Shown here piece after piece: positions 47,790 to 59,900 of a stretch of DNA of 64,000 nt (position 1 is its first letter; every line of letters begins with the position of its first letter). A model generated the notes under the pieces. It was not told where the DNA came from. It ran no database searches and saw nothing but the letters and a program-made list of their open reading frames with translations. Source of the DNA: Gordionus sp. m RMFG-2023 (taxonomy: Eukaryota; Nematomorpha; Gordioida; Chordodea; Parachordodidae); contig NC_088779.1 of NCBI RefSeq assembly GCF_954871325.1, positions 30,459,752-30,523,751 on the forward strand, in the 5' to 3' direction. The translations under genes were made by a program, and so were the position numbers.

Positions 47790-50700
47790 AAAGCCAGAAA
47801 TGGATTAATTCGCACCCCTGTGATAGGCCGTGCTACGAAAATGGACCCCGAATGGAATGCTTTTTCTCATTGGTGGCCACTTTTTCTAGAACATTCAACC
47901 CAACCAAGTGCGGTAATTGTCCAACCAACGTTTCGGATTGCAGTAGGCCAGGATGCGCCGTAGGGGATGGAAGTGTGCGGCCATTGTTTCTCGTGAACGA
48001 GATGTTCCCGGGACCGGAAATAAGGGTAATACCATCTTTCTTTGATTATATTGTCTAATGGCGAAACTCGTTTAAATAAAAACAACATAGGTTTGCGAAA
48101 ACGATATCGTGACAGTTAACGTGACCAATATGCTCCTGAGCGTGGAATCCCTGACTATTCATTGGCACGGGATTCATCACTTGAAAACGCCTTTCATGGA
48201 CGGGACCCCGTTAGTATCCCAGTGCGATATTCTGCTCGGTTCAACGTTTCAATACAAATTTGAGGCCTACCCACCGGGTACAAAGTTTTGGCACGCTCAC
48301 GCGGCTTTATTGAGAGATCAGGGTATAGCGGGTTCCTTCCTGATTCGAAATAAGTTTAGGAAATCCGGTCCCCGTTACGTGAGCTTCGAAAATGATCGCA
48401 ACAGATTAGCGTTAGTTCAAGACTGGACGGCGTCATTAACTCCGCCCTATTTTGTCAGGAATACCATGCCTACAGTCGCCTCTTTAGTTGTCAATGGACG
48501 GCAAGGTGATTTTGAGGCTTCGTCCCCGCCGAGCTATTTTGTTTTCAGACCTTTCGGTCAAAAGCCCTATCTTAGAGTCATTAGTAACGGCTTTTTATTT
48601 TGTCCAATATCGCTTTCGATAGAAGGACATAGAATGACGGTAGTTGAAGGTGACAATTTCCCGTTCAGACCAGTTACGGTCGATAAGTTATACATTTTCG
48701 CGGCGGAAAGATTCGACGTGTTCCTAGAGCCAACCGATCCGAATCCTATCGTGCAGGCGGGAAATTCTAATCAAGATTTGGTTTTTTCCATGAGCTGGAT
48801 TGGGGACGGAGTTTGCAGAAATGCTTCCGCGGGCTATGTCGGAAACGCGACCTCATATTTGATTTACACCAGAAACGACGATATCACTTTAGAGGAGGCT
48901 ACCGCACTCATGCTAGCAAAGCAAACGCAAGATAAAAGCTCCAACAAATTTCTGACATACGCAAATTCTGACCTAGCTCCAAGACCGGGAGAAAAGGTAC
49001 GTGCACATATGTTTTATATAAAGAAAGTTAATCTCGTATTTAAATTCTGGTTTAGGTATTTAATCCTGTTCACAAAGCCGATTACAATACGAATCCCGCT
49101 TACGTTCGGTTAACCGATTTGAGAGCCTTGAAATTTGAGCTTCAAAAGCCGATCAATAATCCGAGATATCGCTTCTACCTATTCACGGATAGTTTTATAG
49201 GAAATGGTAATAATAGTATTACTTTGTATGTGCTTGGTTTCGGGGGTAGTGTCGTTAAGCGGCTCACTAAATAGTTCATCCAGAAAAATATATTACCCAA
49301 GCCCTGAAGATTTTGCTCATAGAAGGAACGAAGGTCTAGACATATGTTATCGAAAACTCGAGGCTTAGACGATATTTTATCTGGCTAAAATATTTGAGTT
49401 AGCTGTAGTATAGGGTGGTTATATATATATATAATTAAATTATAAGTAAATGAATAATTAAACACCACATTATTATAATTTTTCCATTTGAATTAGGCTT
49501 TGATCAGGGCCCTACAGGGTCTCGGATTCTAATCCCGAAATTTATCCTCCCGGATCTGTTAAGAGTATCTCAACCTTCTAGTTTTTCAAAAAAAAAAGAA
49601 GAAGAAAATAATATAAGTTCTTTAACAAAATTGAAATCCTTTTTTTTCTTAAATTTGTAATATATTCTCTCTTCTCTTCCAGGTCTTCCCAACATAAACA
49701 ATATATCTTTCACCCATCCCTCCTTCCCTTTGCTGACACAATTCGAGCAAATTCCATCTAGCGAGTTTTGCACTATAGAAAGAAACCCCGAATGCTCCAC
49801 CAAAATATGCAACTGTATCAACATGTACCCCGTAGCGCTGAACAATGTCGTAGAAATCGTGATAGTCGATGAAGGTTATTTTATATTTAATGTAATATAT
49901 TTATATTACGATAACCGTCAAAATAATATTTTGTGGCGGATGATACATTTTCTTAATAAATTAAAATAAAGAGTCAAAACCAGCAATTAAAATAGTTTTC
50001 AAAAAAATTGGGCCGGTGGGTCAAAAAATACAAAACAAGGAGGGGTTTTTTTGGCTAAAGCCTGCCCCTTGCAGACCCCTAGTTATTTACATCAGAACCT
50101 AAGAAATTTTATTAAAAAAACAAAATATTCAAAATTATTTCGTTTTTTTTTCTTTGGAGAACTTCTGGTCCAAATCCCCCCTATTTTATAGAACGTCAAA
50201 GAAAAAAATGTTTAACCTATATGATATTTACACTTGTTCCTTTTGCCCCGTTTTGTATATCCCCCTATAGTGCTAATTTAAAATTAAGCGATTTTCAATT
50301 TGATTGATAGGACATCGTTTAAAAACGGTTCGCGTTTTTAATATTCGATTATCAATAAACTTCTTTTTTTTAAAGTATTTTATTTTTAGGTAACAATTTG
50401 AGAAATGACGTCCATTCTTTTCATCTTCACGGTTACGCGTTCGCCGTATTGGGTCAAGAACGCTTAGCATCGAAAACCACCATTGAAGAGGTTAATAATA
50501 ACAGAAATTAAGTAAATGCCTTCAAAAAAAAAACAAAATAATATCTTTAAGCTTTAGCAGGACATTTAAACTAAAAATTGTTTTTTTTAAACTAAACATT
50601 GTTTTTTATAAACATTGTTTTTTTTAAAACTAAACATTGTTTTTTAAAAACTAAACATTGTTTTTTTAAACTAAACATTGTTTTTTTTTAAAATAAACAT

Positions 50701-52361
50701 TGTTTTTTAAAAAAAACAAAAAAACTAGTGTTGTGATTTGAATCGATTATTTAAAAACGGGCTCTAATAAGGTGTTAGCCTAAAATAATGATATGAATGC
50801 CTGTGCTCGTAGATGACAGGAATGCTAGGAACCTCTATTTGCTAAATCTCGAGGCTTACGTATTATTATTTTGACTAAAATCTTAAACATGGCCGTTATT
50901 ATGAAAAAAACACACAAAAAACTATTCCTCGAAATCGGAGTTTAAAAAAATCTTCATCATGAAAAATTACAGAAAAAATATCTTATAATTTTAGCATTTT
51001 AGGTAAAATTTTATCAGAAATCTCATTTCTGTAAACAAAGATAAAAATGCTAAAAGATTATTTCTTCAAAATCTGGTTTGAAGTCATTCTGCTCAATAAA
51101 GTTCGGACGAGAACATAATATAAAGGGGACGCGAACTGATTAATTATCAGTTGACAATCAACCCTTTTTAATTGATTTCTTTCTTTATCTTTATCTTTCC
51201 TTTTCTTTCCCTCTTTCTTTTCTTTCTTTCTTTCCCTCTTTCTTTCTTTCTTTCCCAATTTATAAGAACTAGAAACCGGAAGTCATAAAAGTTTGAGTAA
51301 TTTATATGTTTTTAAAGTTGCTATTCTAAAAGCAAAACAAGAACTAGCCCGCGTGGCCCGTTTTGAACTTAGAAACCGGAAGTAGATTTTTTAAACGGGA
51401 AATATTTTAATTTCCTGATAGTTTTGGTTTATGATAAAAATAATAATTTAATTTTAAATGTTTTTTTTATTAAAGATTAAAAGGAGAGACCGACAGGGAC
51501 TCTTGAAAAGAAATTTTCAATCCCCAGTGTACAAAGATACGGTAGCGGTTCCGGAAGGCGGTTACGTTATTCTAAGATTCCTCGCGGATAATCCAGGTTT
51601 TCTAACTTTCGCCTATCTTCTTTTTTTTTAAAAAAAATGGCCCAACTCAGGGAAAATTATTTTTAATCACTTGACCTATCACATTTCGCAATTTACCAAT
51701 AAAAATTATTAAATCTTTATTTAAACAAAACCCTCTTTAATATACCTTACTTACCCTTAACCCATATCTTTCTAACCTATAATCCTAACTTGCTTGTATA
51801 ACTGGTTATTATCATATATGCCGCATTGACCATAGGGATTCGGAATTACTCCATTATAAATCCTATGTTCTAAAGCGATTATTAAATCTTTTTATGATCC
51901 TATTTTACCGGAAATGTAATTCTAGCACGTGCAAGAGAGCCTACCACATAAATTTAGGACAATGCCATAAAAATTTGTGTGCGTTTTTTTTTTAAATTTT
52001 AAATTTTACATTAATATAAGTTTTGATTATACTTTCATAAAGTTCGCGGTAAAATTGTTTGAATTACTCAGTGCGCATGCTCTATGGATTCCGAAATACA
52101 TTTCGCTATAAAATTCATATCCTCAAAAAATACGACATATATATATTATTATTTATATTAGAAATAATTTTGTATAGAAATATAAAACTAAAATTTAAAT
52201 CGTTCGATTCAGGATTCTGGATGTTTCATTGCCATTTAGGATTTCATCTGATGGGCGGTATGTCAATCATGTTTCAAATAGGAGAATACGAAGAGATGGT
52301 GCGAGCACCTCCCAGTTTTCCAAAATGTGGAACGTGGATAGCGGATGAAGTCGATTTATAA
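47790..52361 (+). CDS. Laccase-like multicopper oxidase (partial, first exon missing)
   Basis: Exons: 47790-48025, 48091-48996, 49056-49206, 49683-49874, 50390-50490, 51476-51596, 52213-52361 (TAA); all phases agree, about 618 residues. The family oxidises phenols, catechols or metal ions with four coppers while reducing oxygen to water; animal members act in cuticle tanning, pigment or iron metabolism. All copper motifs are visible: HWHG (48160), HAH (48292-48300), HSFHLHG (50413) and HCHLGFHLMGGM (52227-52262, with the type 1 Cys and axial Met). Exon 1 has the Cys-rich N-terminal region of animal laccases (CGNCPTNVSDCSRPGCAV ... MFPGPEIR). The lead-in from signal peptide to 47790 is missing; the gene should be secreted, but I could not show it. 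Cys residues in exon 4 (CTIERNPECSTKICNC) match the family's late Cys cluster. A poly(A) signal is at 52402-52407. Substrate cannot be told from sequence. Confidence 0.9.
49243..49402. mobile_element. MITE, GGCTCGATTTTGGC family, in oxidase intron 3
   Basis: Starts tagtgtcgttaagcggctca and ends ggctaaaatatttgagttag. The middle has aagccctgaagattttgctc and aactcgaggcttagacgata as in the other members. It lies between the exons ending at 49206 and starting at 49683. Confidence 0.6.
50571..50712. repeat. Minisatellite, about 20-bp unit, 7 copies
   Basis: The unit aaactaaacattgtttttt is repeated about seven times with variable A and T run lengths, in intron 5 of the oxidase gene. Each unit is itself nearly palindromic (aaac...gttt). 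Confidence 0.85.
50729..50910. mobile_element. MITE, GGCTCGATTTTGGC family, divergent copy
   Basis: Starts tagtgttgtgatttgaatcg and continues aaaaacgggctctaataagg; it has tgctcgtagatgacaggaat and aatctcgaggcttacgtatt before its right end near atggccgttattatg. It lies in intron 5 of the oxidase gene, directly after the minisatellite. Confidence 0.5.
51165..51257. repeat. Pyrimidine-rich (CTTT)n-like tract
   Basis: Irregular runs of ctttc and cctt over about 90 bases in oxidase intron 5. Low complexity; the frame on the other strand (Lys/Glu/Arg-rich) is an artefact. Confidence 0.7.
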
Positions 52362-53093
52362 AAAAAAATCACATGATAATTGTGCAAATTTTTTTTTAAA
52401 AAATAAAAATTACATAATTGTGAATTACATTTTTATAAATGGTATTTTTTTTAAAAAAAGAAAGATGTTTATTTGTATACATTCTCAATAACTGTTAACT
52501 TTAATATCCTTCCGCCGAACTTATATCCTTCCGCCCAACTCATATTCTTGTACAAAGCAGCCCTAAGTTATCGATTTTATTTCTTTACAGTAAAAAAAAA
52601 GAATAATATGGAACTGGATTCATACTTCCGAAATTTTGATTTGAGACAGACGTTCATAACTGTTTGGACGAAATTTGTTTTTTATTTAGAAAAACAATAC
52701 ATTTATAGTAATTTGTTTTATATAACGAATTGACAAAATTTTCCATTCGGTTTTAAAAAATGATATTTTCCCACAATAATCGTCTATTTTTTATGAATGA
52801 AATAAATTATTTATCATTTTTATTTTCATGTCGGCATTATAATTTACAATATTAACTACGCTCATTTTTGACAAATTCCAATATAAATTAGCCCAATATA
52901 TAAATGATCTGTTCCTATAACTATTATCGATACAATAAATAGATGAATTAAAGTTAAAAAAATATATAATGAACCTTAAAATAATGTATAGAGATTTGTA
53001 GGAGAGTTCAAACTGATTAGGAATCTCAAGTAACTGTATATATACAAATCTAACTCAAAATTTTATTAGCTTAATTACTTCAGTAACTTTAGA
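52362..53093. other. Downstream of the oxidase, no gene seen
   Basis: AT-rich sequence after the oxidase stop, with the poly(A) signal near 52402 and another AATAAA near 52800. No exon or repeat boundary seen. Confidence 0.4.
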
Positions 53094-53423
53094 CCAATGA
53101 CATAATAATATAATACCTAGACTGACGATGCATTCATTATAATGAAGTTGAAAGAGTCGTTGAATGCAAATCAGCTGTAGCCGCCATTTTGGTAACCCAT
53201 ATATTAATTACTCTCATAAAAACTACTATCATTATCATCTCAATGATCAGGCAATTCTTTTATAAAGTTTTTTTTTACGTCAGACCTGGGAATATTGGCC
53301 TCTCGTTTAAAATTTTTAATAATGATATGGGTAATCAAAATGGTGTCCCCAGCTGTTTTTCATTTGATGTACACTTTTAATGACTGCATCGTCAGTCTAG
53401 GCATTATCATTATATGTCATTGG
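53094..53423 (-). mobile_element. MITE, CCAATGACAT family, copy 5
   Basis: Reverse orientation. Ends ccaatgacataataatataa and, mirrored, tatatgtcattgg. It carries agagtcgttgaatgcaaatc, gccgccattttggtaaccc and ggtgtccccagctg. Of the five copies its inverted ends are the cleanest. Confidence 0.8.
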
Positions 53424-53799
53424 CAAGACGTGAATAATTGTAATCGATGACTAATGAAATGATAGAATGCCTAAATTGTGTAATATTTAAATTATAAAAT
53501 AGTGTAAAGAGAATTAAGGGCTAAAGAATTTGCAAAATTATGTTGGTGGGAAGAGCTATCCCCTGTAGCCCTCTTTTTTAACAATTTTTTTTTGGAAAGT
53601 CACCTTAGAAAAGAAAGAAAGAATTTATAATATAAAAAAATATAACGCCACCTCGCTGATAAAATATTAATGTTTAATAAATATTTAATTGCGAAGGAAA
53701 AATAAATAAATTTTAAGCTATAAAATGAATGTGTTTAAAGCTAATAAATTAAGATGATTAATTTATTTCTTATTTGAAACTATATTTACATTAATCATA

Positions 53800-54944
53800 A
53801 TTAGTCTTATGACTATAGCTAACGCCCGTGATATTTAGTAAAATATACTAAAGCTAACACCCGTGATATTTAGTAAAATATACTAAACCTAACACCATGA
53901 TAATTAATAACATTTTATCACGTGACAATTCATTTTCATATGATAACCCTCTAATTTAAAAATATATTTTAATGTTTCTATTTTTTGAATTAGACAAAGT
54001 TAGTAATAATATTTGTAAATTAATTAATTAAATATTAAAATTTTATTTATAGATATGCTTATAAATGTATAGAACCTCCATATAAAAGCAATTCAAAATA
54101 GTATAGGAATTAGACAAAGTTAGTAATAATTTTTGTAAATTGATTAATTAAATATTAAAATTTTATTTATAGATAATACATTTATTGGCAGTCATGTCTA
54201 GTTAATTTATATATTGTAAGGTCTACATTGTTAAAAGCTCCCCATCCTGAAGAGCTCATAAATCTTTAAATATCAAAAGATTTATTATTCTTGTAAATAT
54301 GAGGGCTCCATACAAAAAAATCGCTCAAAAAATATAAGGAATACTTCAACATTCCGTAAAATGTGCTCTTTTAAATTTACAGTGTCTAAAACACAAAGAT
54401 ACTACCCACTTACTACAAATTGTGACTATGGTCAATAAACATACAAACCATGATTTAGGTAAAATTATACATAATAAATTTATAATAATCATATAAATAG
54501 ATAAAAATACATTTGAATCTCTTCCTAAACAAAGAGTACTTTCTCTTGAAGAGAGAAAATCAGTTGAAAAGTACTTAAACTTAAAAGCTAAAAATACAAG
54601 AATCCATGCTAAAATTAGGAAAAAATATCACCCTTAAAGATATTCACATTTACAAACTAATATTAATAAATCGAAGTGTAATGATTTAGCCAGCATTTTT
54701 CAGCTGCTTAAAGGAAATAAAGGGTCTATTGTTGAGGTCACTAAAGAAAATGATATTCTACTAGGAATTTATTTTCAAGATGAGATGATGCAACATAATC
54801 TCAAAAGATATCCAGTAAATTTGTGGATGCAACCTACAAGCTAAATAATTACGGGATGCTTCTTTTCATTACCTTAATAATTGATGAAAATGGTGAATCA
54901 CAAATAGTTTCACATTGGCTTGTACAAAGTCAAAGCTATAAATG
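53800..54944 (+). mobile_element. MULE copy 1: 5' end and N-terminal half only
   Basis: The 5' non-coding end has three tandem units of about 35 bp (agctaacacccgtgatattt and following) and two copies of a roughly 70-bp block (gaattagacaaagttagtaa...). Then, with many frame breaks, come parts of the transposase also seen in copy 4: a lost start, CKYEGSIQKNRSKNI-like, TVNKHTNHD-like and LKGNKGSIVEV, ending after the DATYKLNNYG catalytic-Asp block near 54860. It ends where the inverted copy 2 begins. The site homologous to the Sola-like insertion in copy 4 is present here without the insertion (near 54912). Confidence 0.8.
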
Positions 54945-56578
54945 TTATTTACTTAATAAATAAAATAATTTTGTATATTACAACAAACCAAGAGTAAATT
55001 TAAAGGTTTGGGGTATATTGCTAGTATCTTTTGTCATGGCATTTTTAACAAAAGTCTTATTTGGTTGTGAGTATAGGCCCATTTTGATAGGTAATATTAT
55101 TTTGCTGTCACTTATTAATTTATTATATACAAAATTTAATTTTGTAACTTGATGATAAAATAGAGCTCAACTTTGGGTTTTCAGCAAGTGTTAAATTTGG
55201 TTATGAGTGGATGCCCATTTTAATTGGTAATATCATCTATAATTTAAATTTATTATATATAAAATTTAATTAATTTCCCCTTTTTATTTGAAAGTTCTAT
55301 TACTGATAAATCAGATTTTCTGGATCTACCCTTTTTTTTCATTTTGAGTGGTAGTTTGATACTTTTAAATTTTTGGAGAGTTTCATCAATATCTACAATT
55401 TTCTCAGTCTTAGGCATAATTGATATTGATTTTATGATTGGGATTGTTACATTTGTATCTATATTCCATATTTAAAATTTTATTTATATAAAATATAATC
55501 TAACCTTGTATAATGTTTATCTTTGGAATAACTATGGGATTGGGAAATATACTTTGATCCACTTCAATGACATTAAAATATTTTCCAGCTTGAACTATAC
55601 TATCAAGTTTTTTTAGTTTTTCGATAACATCAAATATTTCTTGAGGAAGCTGAGATGTTAAACTTGAAAAGGGCATCAATATTCTTTGAACTTGTTTAAA
55701 TTTTTCATTGGTTGACAAATTTTTTGTACATGGAAAATCATGATGTTGGGAAATGTTTAAATATGACTGAGACAGAGAAGAATCTTCAGGTGACAATATT
55801 GAGCTATCCTGTGTATATTTTTTACTCCACCTCTCTCCACAGAGATGATTAAGATAAATATCCAATTTTAAGGCAGCATGAAGTGCTAATATGTAGCAAC
55901 AAGGCAGTTTTATGCAAGTATAAAAACCACATGCACATGATTTTAGTGTAACTTTAAATTCTACACTCTTTTCACAGACCAATGCATGGTTTAAAATAGT
56001 ATCAATATTTAATAGATGTATTTGATTATGAAATGAGATTTCATTTAAAATAATTTTAAAGGCATAAAAGAATTGAATACAAATTTTCTGGAGTATAACA
56101 TGCGTAGGTGACACATGGTAGCCTCTCAATACACATTATATTTCTGTGATGCCTTTCAAAGGCTTGAGAACAGGAGAATATTTATTTACAATTCTTTTAA
56201 TTTTTTGATTAAGAGATTCTAAACTATTGTTAGTAAAATTGAGCAGATATGGTGACTCATTTTTCCAATATATCACCCATTCTTTTCTAATAAAGTGCCA
56301 ATGTGTATTAAAATACAAAGAAACTAAGGGCAATTTTAAATCTATAAGTTTCTTGTAAAGATAATTGTATACATCTTCCTTTCTGTATACCATTAGTATT
56401 TCCAGCACTGTTTTAACTTCAGATGTAGTAATTTTTCTCTTTTCAGCTGTAATCTCTCTTTTAAATATCCTCAAAGCATGAAAAATACATATGTGAATAT
56501 TTACTGCTGGGAAACTTTCATAAAAGGCACTTCTATCTGCCATATCTTTATCAGCCACAATAACTTCAAGCTTTGTCT
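54945..56578 (-). mobile_element. MULE copy 2: C-terminal half, inverted
   Basis: The minus strand is nearly identical to 61990-63720 of copy 4. From 56558: DKDMADRSAFYESFPAVNIH (second catalytic Asp region), CIFHALRIFKRE, ENESPYLLNFTNNSLESLNQ (third acidic residue, Glu). A deletion follows at about 56136 (the segment present in copy 4 between NKYSPL and FERHHRN is altered), then 56129-55500 with the SWIM zinc finger CACGFYTCIKLPCCYILALH. Here the final Arg-His of the CxH step is changed to Cys-Tyr, unlike copy 4. Small 3' exons or tails follow to 54945. Confidence 0.85.
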
Positions 56579-56957
56579 TTAAAATTTATTTAAATGAAAT
56601 CTCATTTCATAATCAAATACATCTATTAAATATTGATACTATTTTAAACCATGCGTTGGTCTGTGAAAATGGTGTAGAATTTAAAGTTACACTAAAATCA
56701 TGTACATGTGGTTTTTTGACTTGCATAAAGCTGCCTTATCGCCACATATTAGCTTCTTGCTGCCTTAAATTGGATATTTATCTTAATCATCTCTGTGGAG
56801 AGAGGTGAACTAAAAAATATACACATGATAGCTCAATAATGTCACCTGAAGATTCTTCTCTGTTTCAGTCATATTTAAACATTTCCCAACATCATAATTT
56901 TCCATGCACAAAAAATTTGTCAACCAATGAAAAATTTAAACAAGTTCAAAGAATATT
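56579..56957 (+). mobile_element. MULE copy 3: C-terminal fragment
   Basis: A plus-strand piece matching copy 4 from NEISFHNQIHLLNIDTILNH to NEKFKQVQRIL, with scattered frame breaks in the SWIM region (CTCGFLTCIKLPYRHIL). It sits directly against inverted copy 2, so copy 2 and copy 3 meet head-on. It ends at 56957, where the 5' end of copy 4 starts. Confidence 0.8.
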
Positions 56958-59900
56958 GAGGCCGTGACTAGAGCTAGCACCCGTGATATTTAGTAAAATA
57001 TACTAAAGCTAACACCATGATAATTAATGACATTTTATCACGTGACAATTCATTTTCATATGATAACCCGGTTAATTTAAAAATATATTTTAATGTTTCT
57101 ATATTTTGAATTAGACAAAGTTAGTAATAATTTTTGTAAATTGATTAATTAAATATTAAAATTTTATTTATAGATATGCCTATAGATTTATAGAACATCC
57201 ATAGTCCATACAAGCAATTCAAATTCGGAATTAGACAAAGTTAGTAATAATTTTTGTAAATTGATTAATTAAATATTAAAATTTTATTTACAGATGATAC
57301 ATTTAGGAGCAATATTTTCATCATATGATTCACTTAGTAGCATTATTAAAGAATATGAGCAGTCATGCCTAATTAATTTATATATTGCAAGGTCTACATT
57401 GTTAAAAGCTCTCCATCCTGAAGAGCTCATAAATCTTTTTAAATATCAAAAGGTTTATTATTCTTGTAAATATGGGGGATCCATACAAAAAAATCGCTCA
57501 AAAAATATAAGGAATACTTCAACATTTCGTAAAATGTGCTCTTTTAAATTTACAGTGTGTCTAAAATACAAAGATACTACCCACTTCCTACAAATTGTGA
57601 CTATGGTCAATAAACATACAAACCATGATTTAGGTAAAATTTTACATAATAAATTTATAATAATCATAATTAGATAAAAATACATTTGAATCTCTTCCTA
57701 AACAAAGAGTACTTTCTCTTGAAGAGAGAGAATCAGTTGAAAAGTACTTAAACTTAAAAGCTAACAAGCTAAAAATACAAGAATCCATGCTTAAATTAGG
57801 AAAAAATATCACCCTTAAAGATATTCACAATTTACAAACTAATATTAATAAATCAAAGTGTAATGATTTAGCCAGCATTTTCCAGCTGCTTAAAGGAAAT
57901 AAAGGATCTATTGTTGAGGTCACTGAAGAAAATGATATTCTATTAGGAATTTTTTTTCAAGATGAGATGATGCAACATAATCTCAAAAGATATCCAGAGG
58001 TTATGTTTGTGGATGCAACCTACAAGCTAAATAATTATGGGATGCCTCTCTTCATTACCTTAATAATTGATGGAAATGGTGAATCACAAATATTGTCACT
58101 GGGTCATTCCATGACAAATCAACCACGATTCGGCCGACCCCCTTCGATTTTTTTAAAATTTGGTAAGCAAAGAAAGGTCGATGTAACTAAGAAATAGCCA
58201 AAATTTTAGCCTCCTAACATTTATATTTTTGAAGATATTAGGGTTCAAAGTGTCAAAAATGACGTATTTTTACCATTATCTGCCTTCATTCAATTAAGCA
58301 TATCTTAAAAACTACATAATTGTAAATAACAAATTTAATATCAAAATTACGTACAAAGATTCTACTTTTAGATAAAAAAAATTTTTTATTTTTTTTCCCA
58401 ATTTCCGGTCATTTTATTTAATATATAAGGACTAAAAACGATTTTTTGGAAATAATACGACCTTCAATTTTTTTAAAAAATTTAGTAGACATTATTAAAC
58501 TCTTCCTTTATATTTATAAAAAAAAATTGGTCTGGGACGCGGCCATCTTCATTCTCAAAATCGATAAAAATGTTTAGAAAAGTGTATAAATATTTTCCCG
58601 AAAGTGGGCGTCTTTGTATAAAATTATATATTAATCAGTTTTTAATGGTTTTTCTTGGACTATTTGATATAATTTAAAGGATTATTCATCTTGTAAGTGA
58701 AAATAACAATAAATGGGGCTTTCATTCAATTATAGAAATTGTCTATCGATAAAAGAAATTCAATTTATTACTTTATTATAAAATTTTTTGCCCATATAAC
58801 ATATACTTAATGAATATTAATAAAATATATTCAACCAAGTTTATAGTTCTTGAATATATGAATCAGAATCTTGTTCATTTCATAGACGCCAAAAATAATA
58901 TCAAAATTTTCTCTACTCAATTTTTTAAAATAATTTGAAATTTTTAAAATATTACAAATATTAATTTATTATTATTATGAAATTATATACAAAATAAAAG
59001 TATTATCATAAAATTACCCAAAACAATATAAATATTGGATCGGATTTTCTAAAATCAGCATAGTCTTTCTAAATTAGAATAACAATAAATAAGTGTTTCA
59101 ATCAATAAAATAAATAAAAATTTTAAAATTGATTAACCCTTTCGCGCCCAGCGAGATCATTTGTCATTAAAATTTTTAATCAATTAATTTTTATATTTAA
59201 AGAAACTAATGGTTGGTACTTAGAGATATTAATTTATAAAACAATATTTATTATTTCATATTTTATCATTAACCTGTCAAAATCATTATTTTATTATGTC
59301 AAAATGATTATTTTATTATATCAAAGTACAAGTATTTTTTGTTTATGGGAAATATTTCAAGCGCGAAAGGGTTTTATTCATTCAATAACACATACTCACT
59401 ATATTAATTCATTTTTTAATAAATTTCTTGGTATTTTGATTTCTATCAACACCTAACCCCAAGCCTGGAAAAACTATAGACGAATATACAGTTAAAATTG
59501 TACAAGAATTTTATTGTATGGACGAAATAAGCAGAATCATACCAGACAAGAAAGATTGCGTTTCGATTTTGACCAAAGACGGAAAAAAGAATACCATAAG
59601 AGATTAATTTTAGATAATTTGAAAAAAATTTATATATTTTTTAAAGAAATGAGGCCTGATGTTAAAATTGGTTTTTCGAAATTCGCAAGCATTCGCCCAA
59701 AAATTGTATACTCGTTGAAGGTAGTGGTACACATGTATGTGATTGCAGCTACCACCAAAATTTAAATTAATGATCATTGGATCAAATTTAACCAATGATA
59801 TGTTGCCCTTTAAAACATACAAACATATTTTACACTTAATAATTTGTAATTCGCCTCAACCATCCATTTATATGGGCAAATGTGATAATTGTCCAGGGTC

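Noticed and set aside
49497-49566. Open stretch after an AG in oxidase intron 3 (GFDQGPTGSRILIPKFILPD)
   Set aside because: Including it breaks the reading phase, and direct joining of 49206 to 49683 gives the expected family sequence, so I treat it as intronic.
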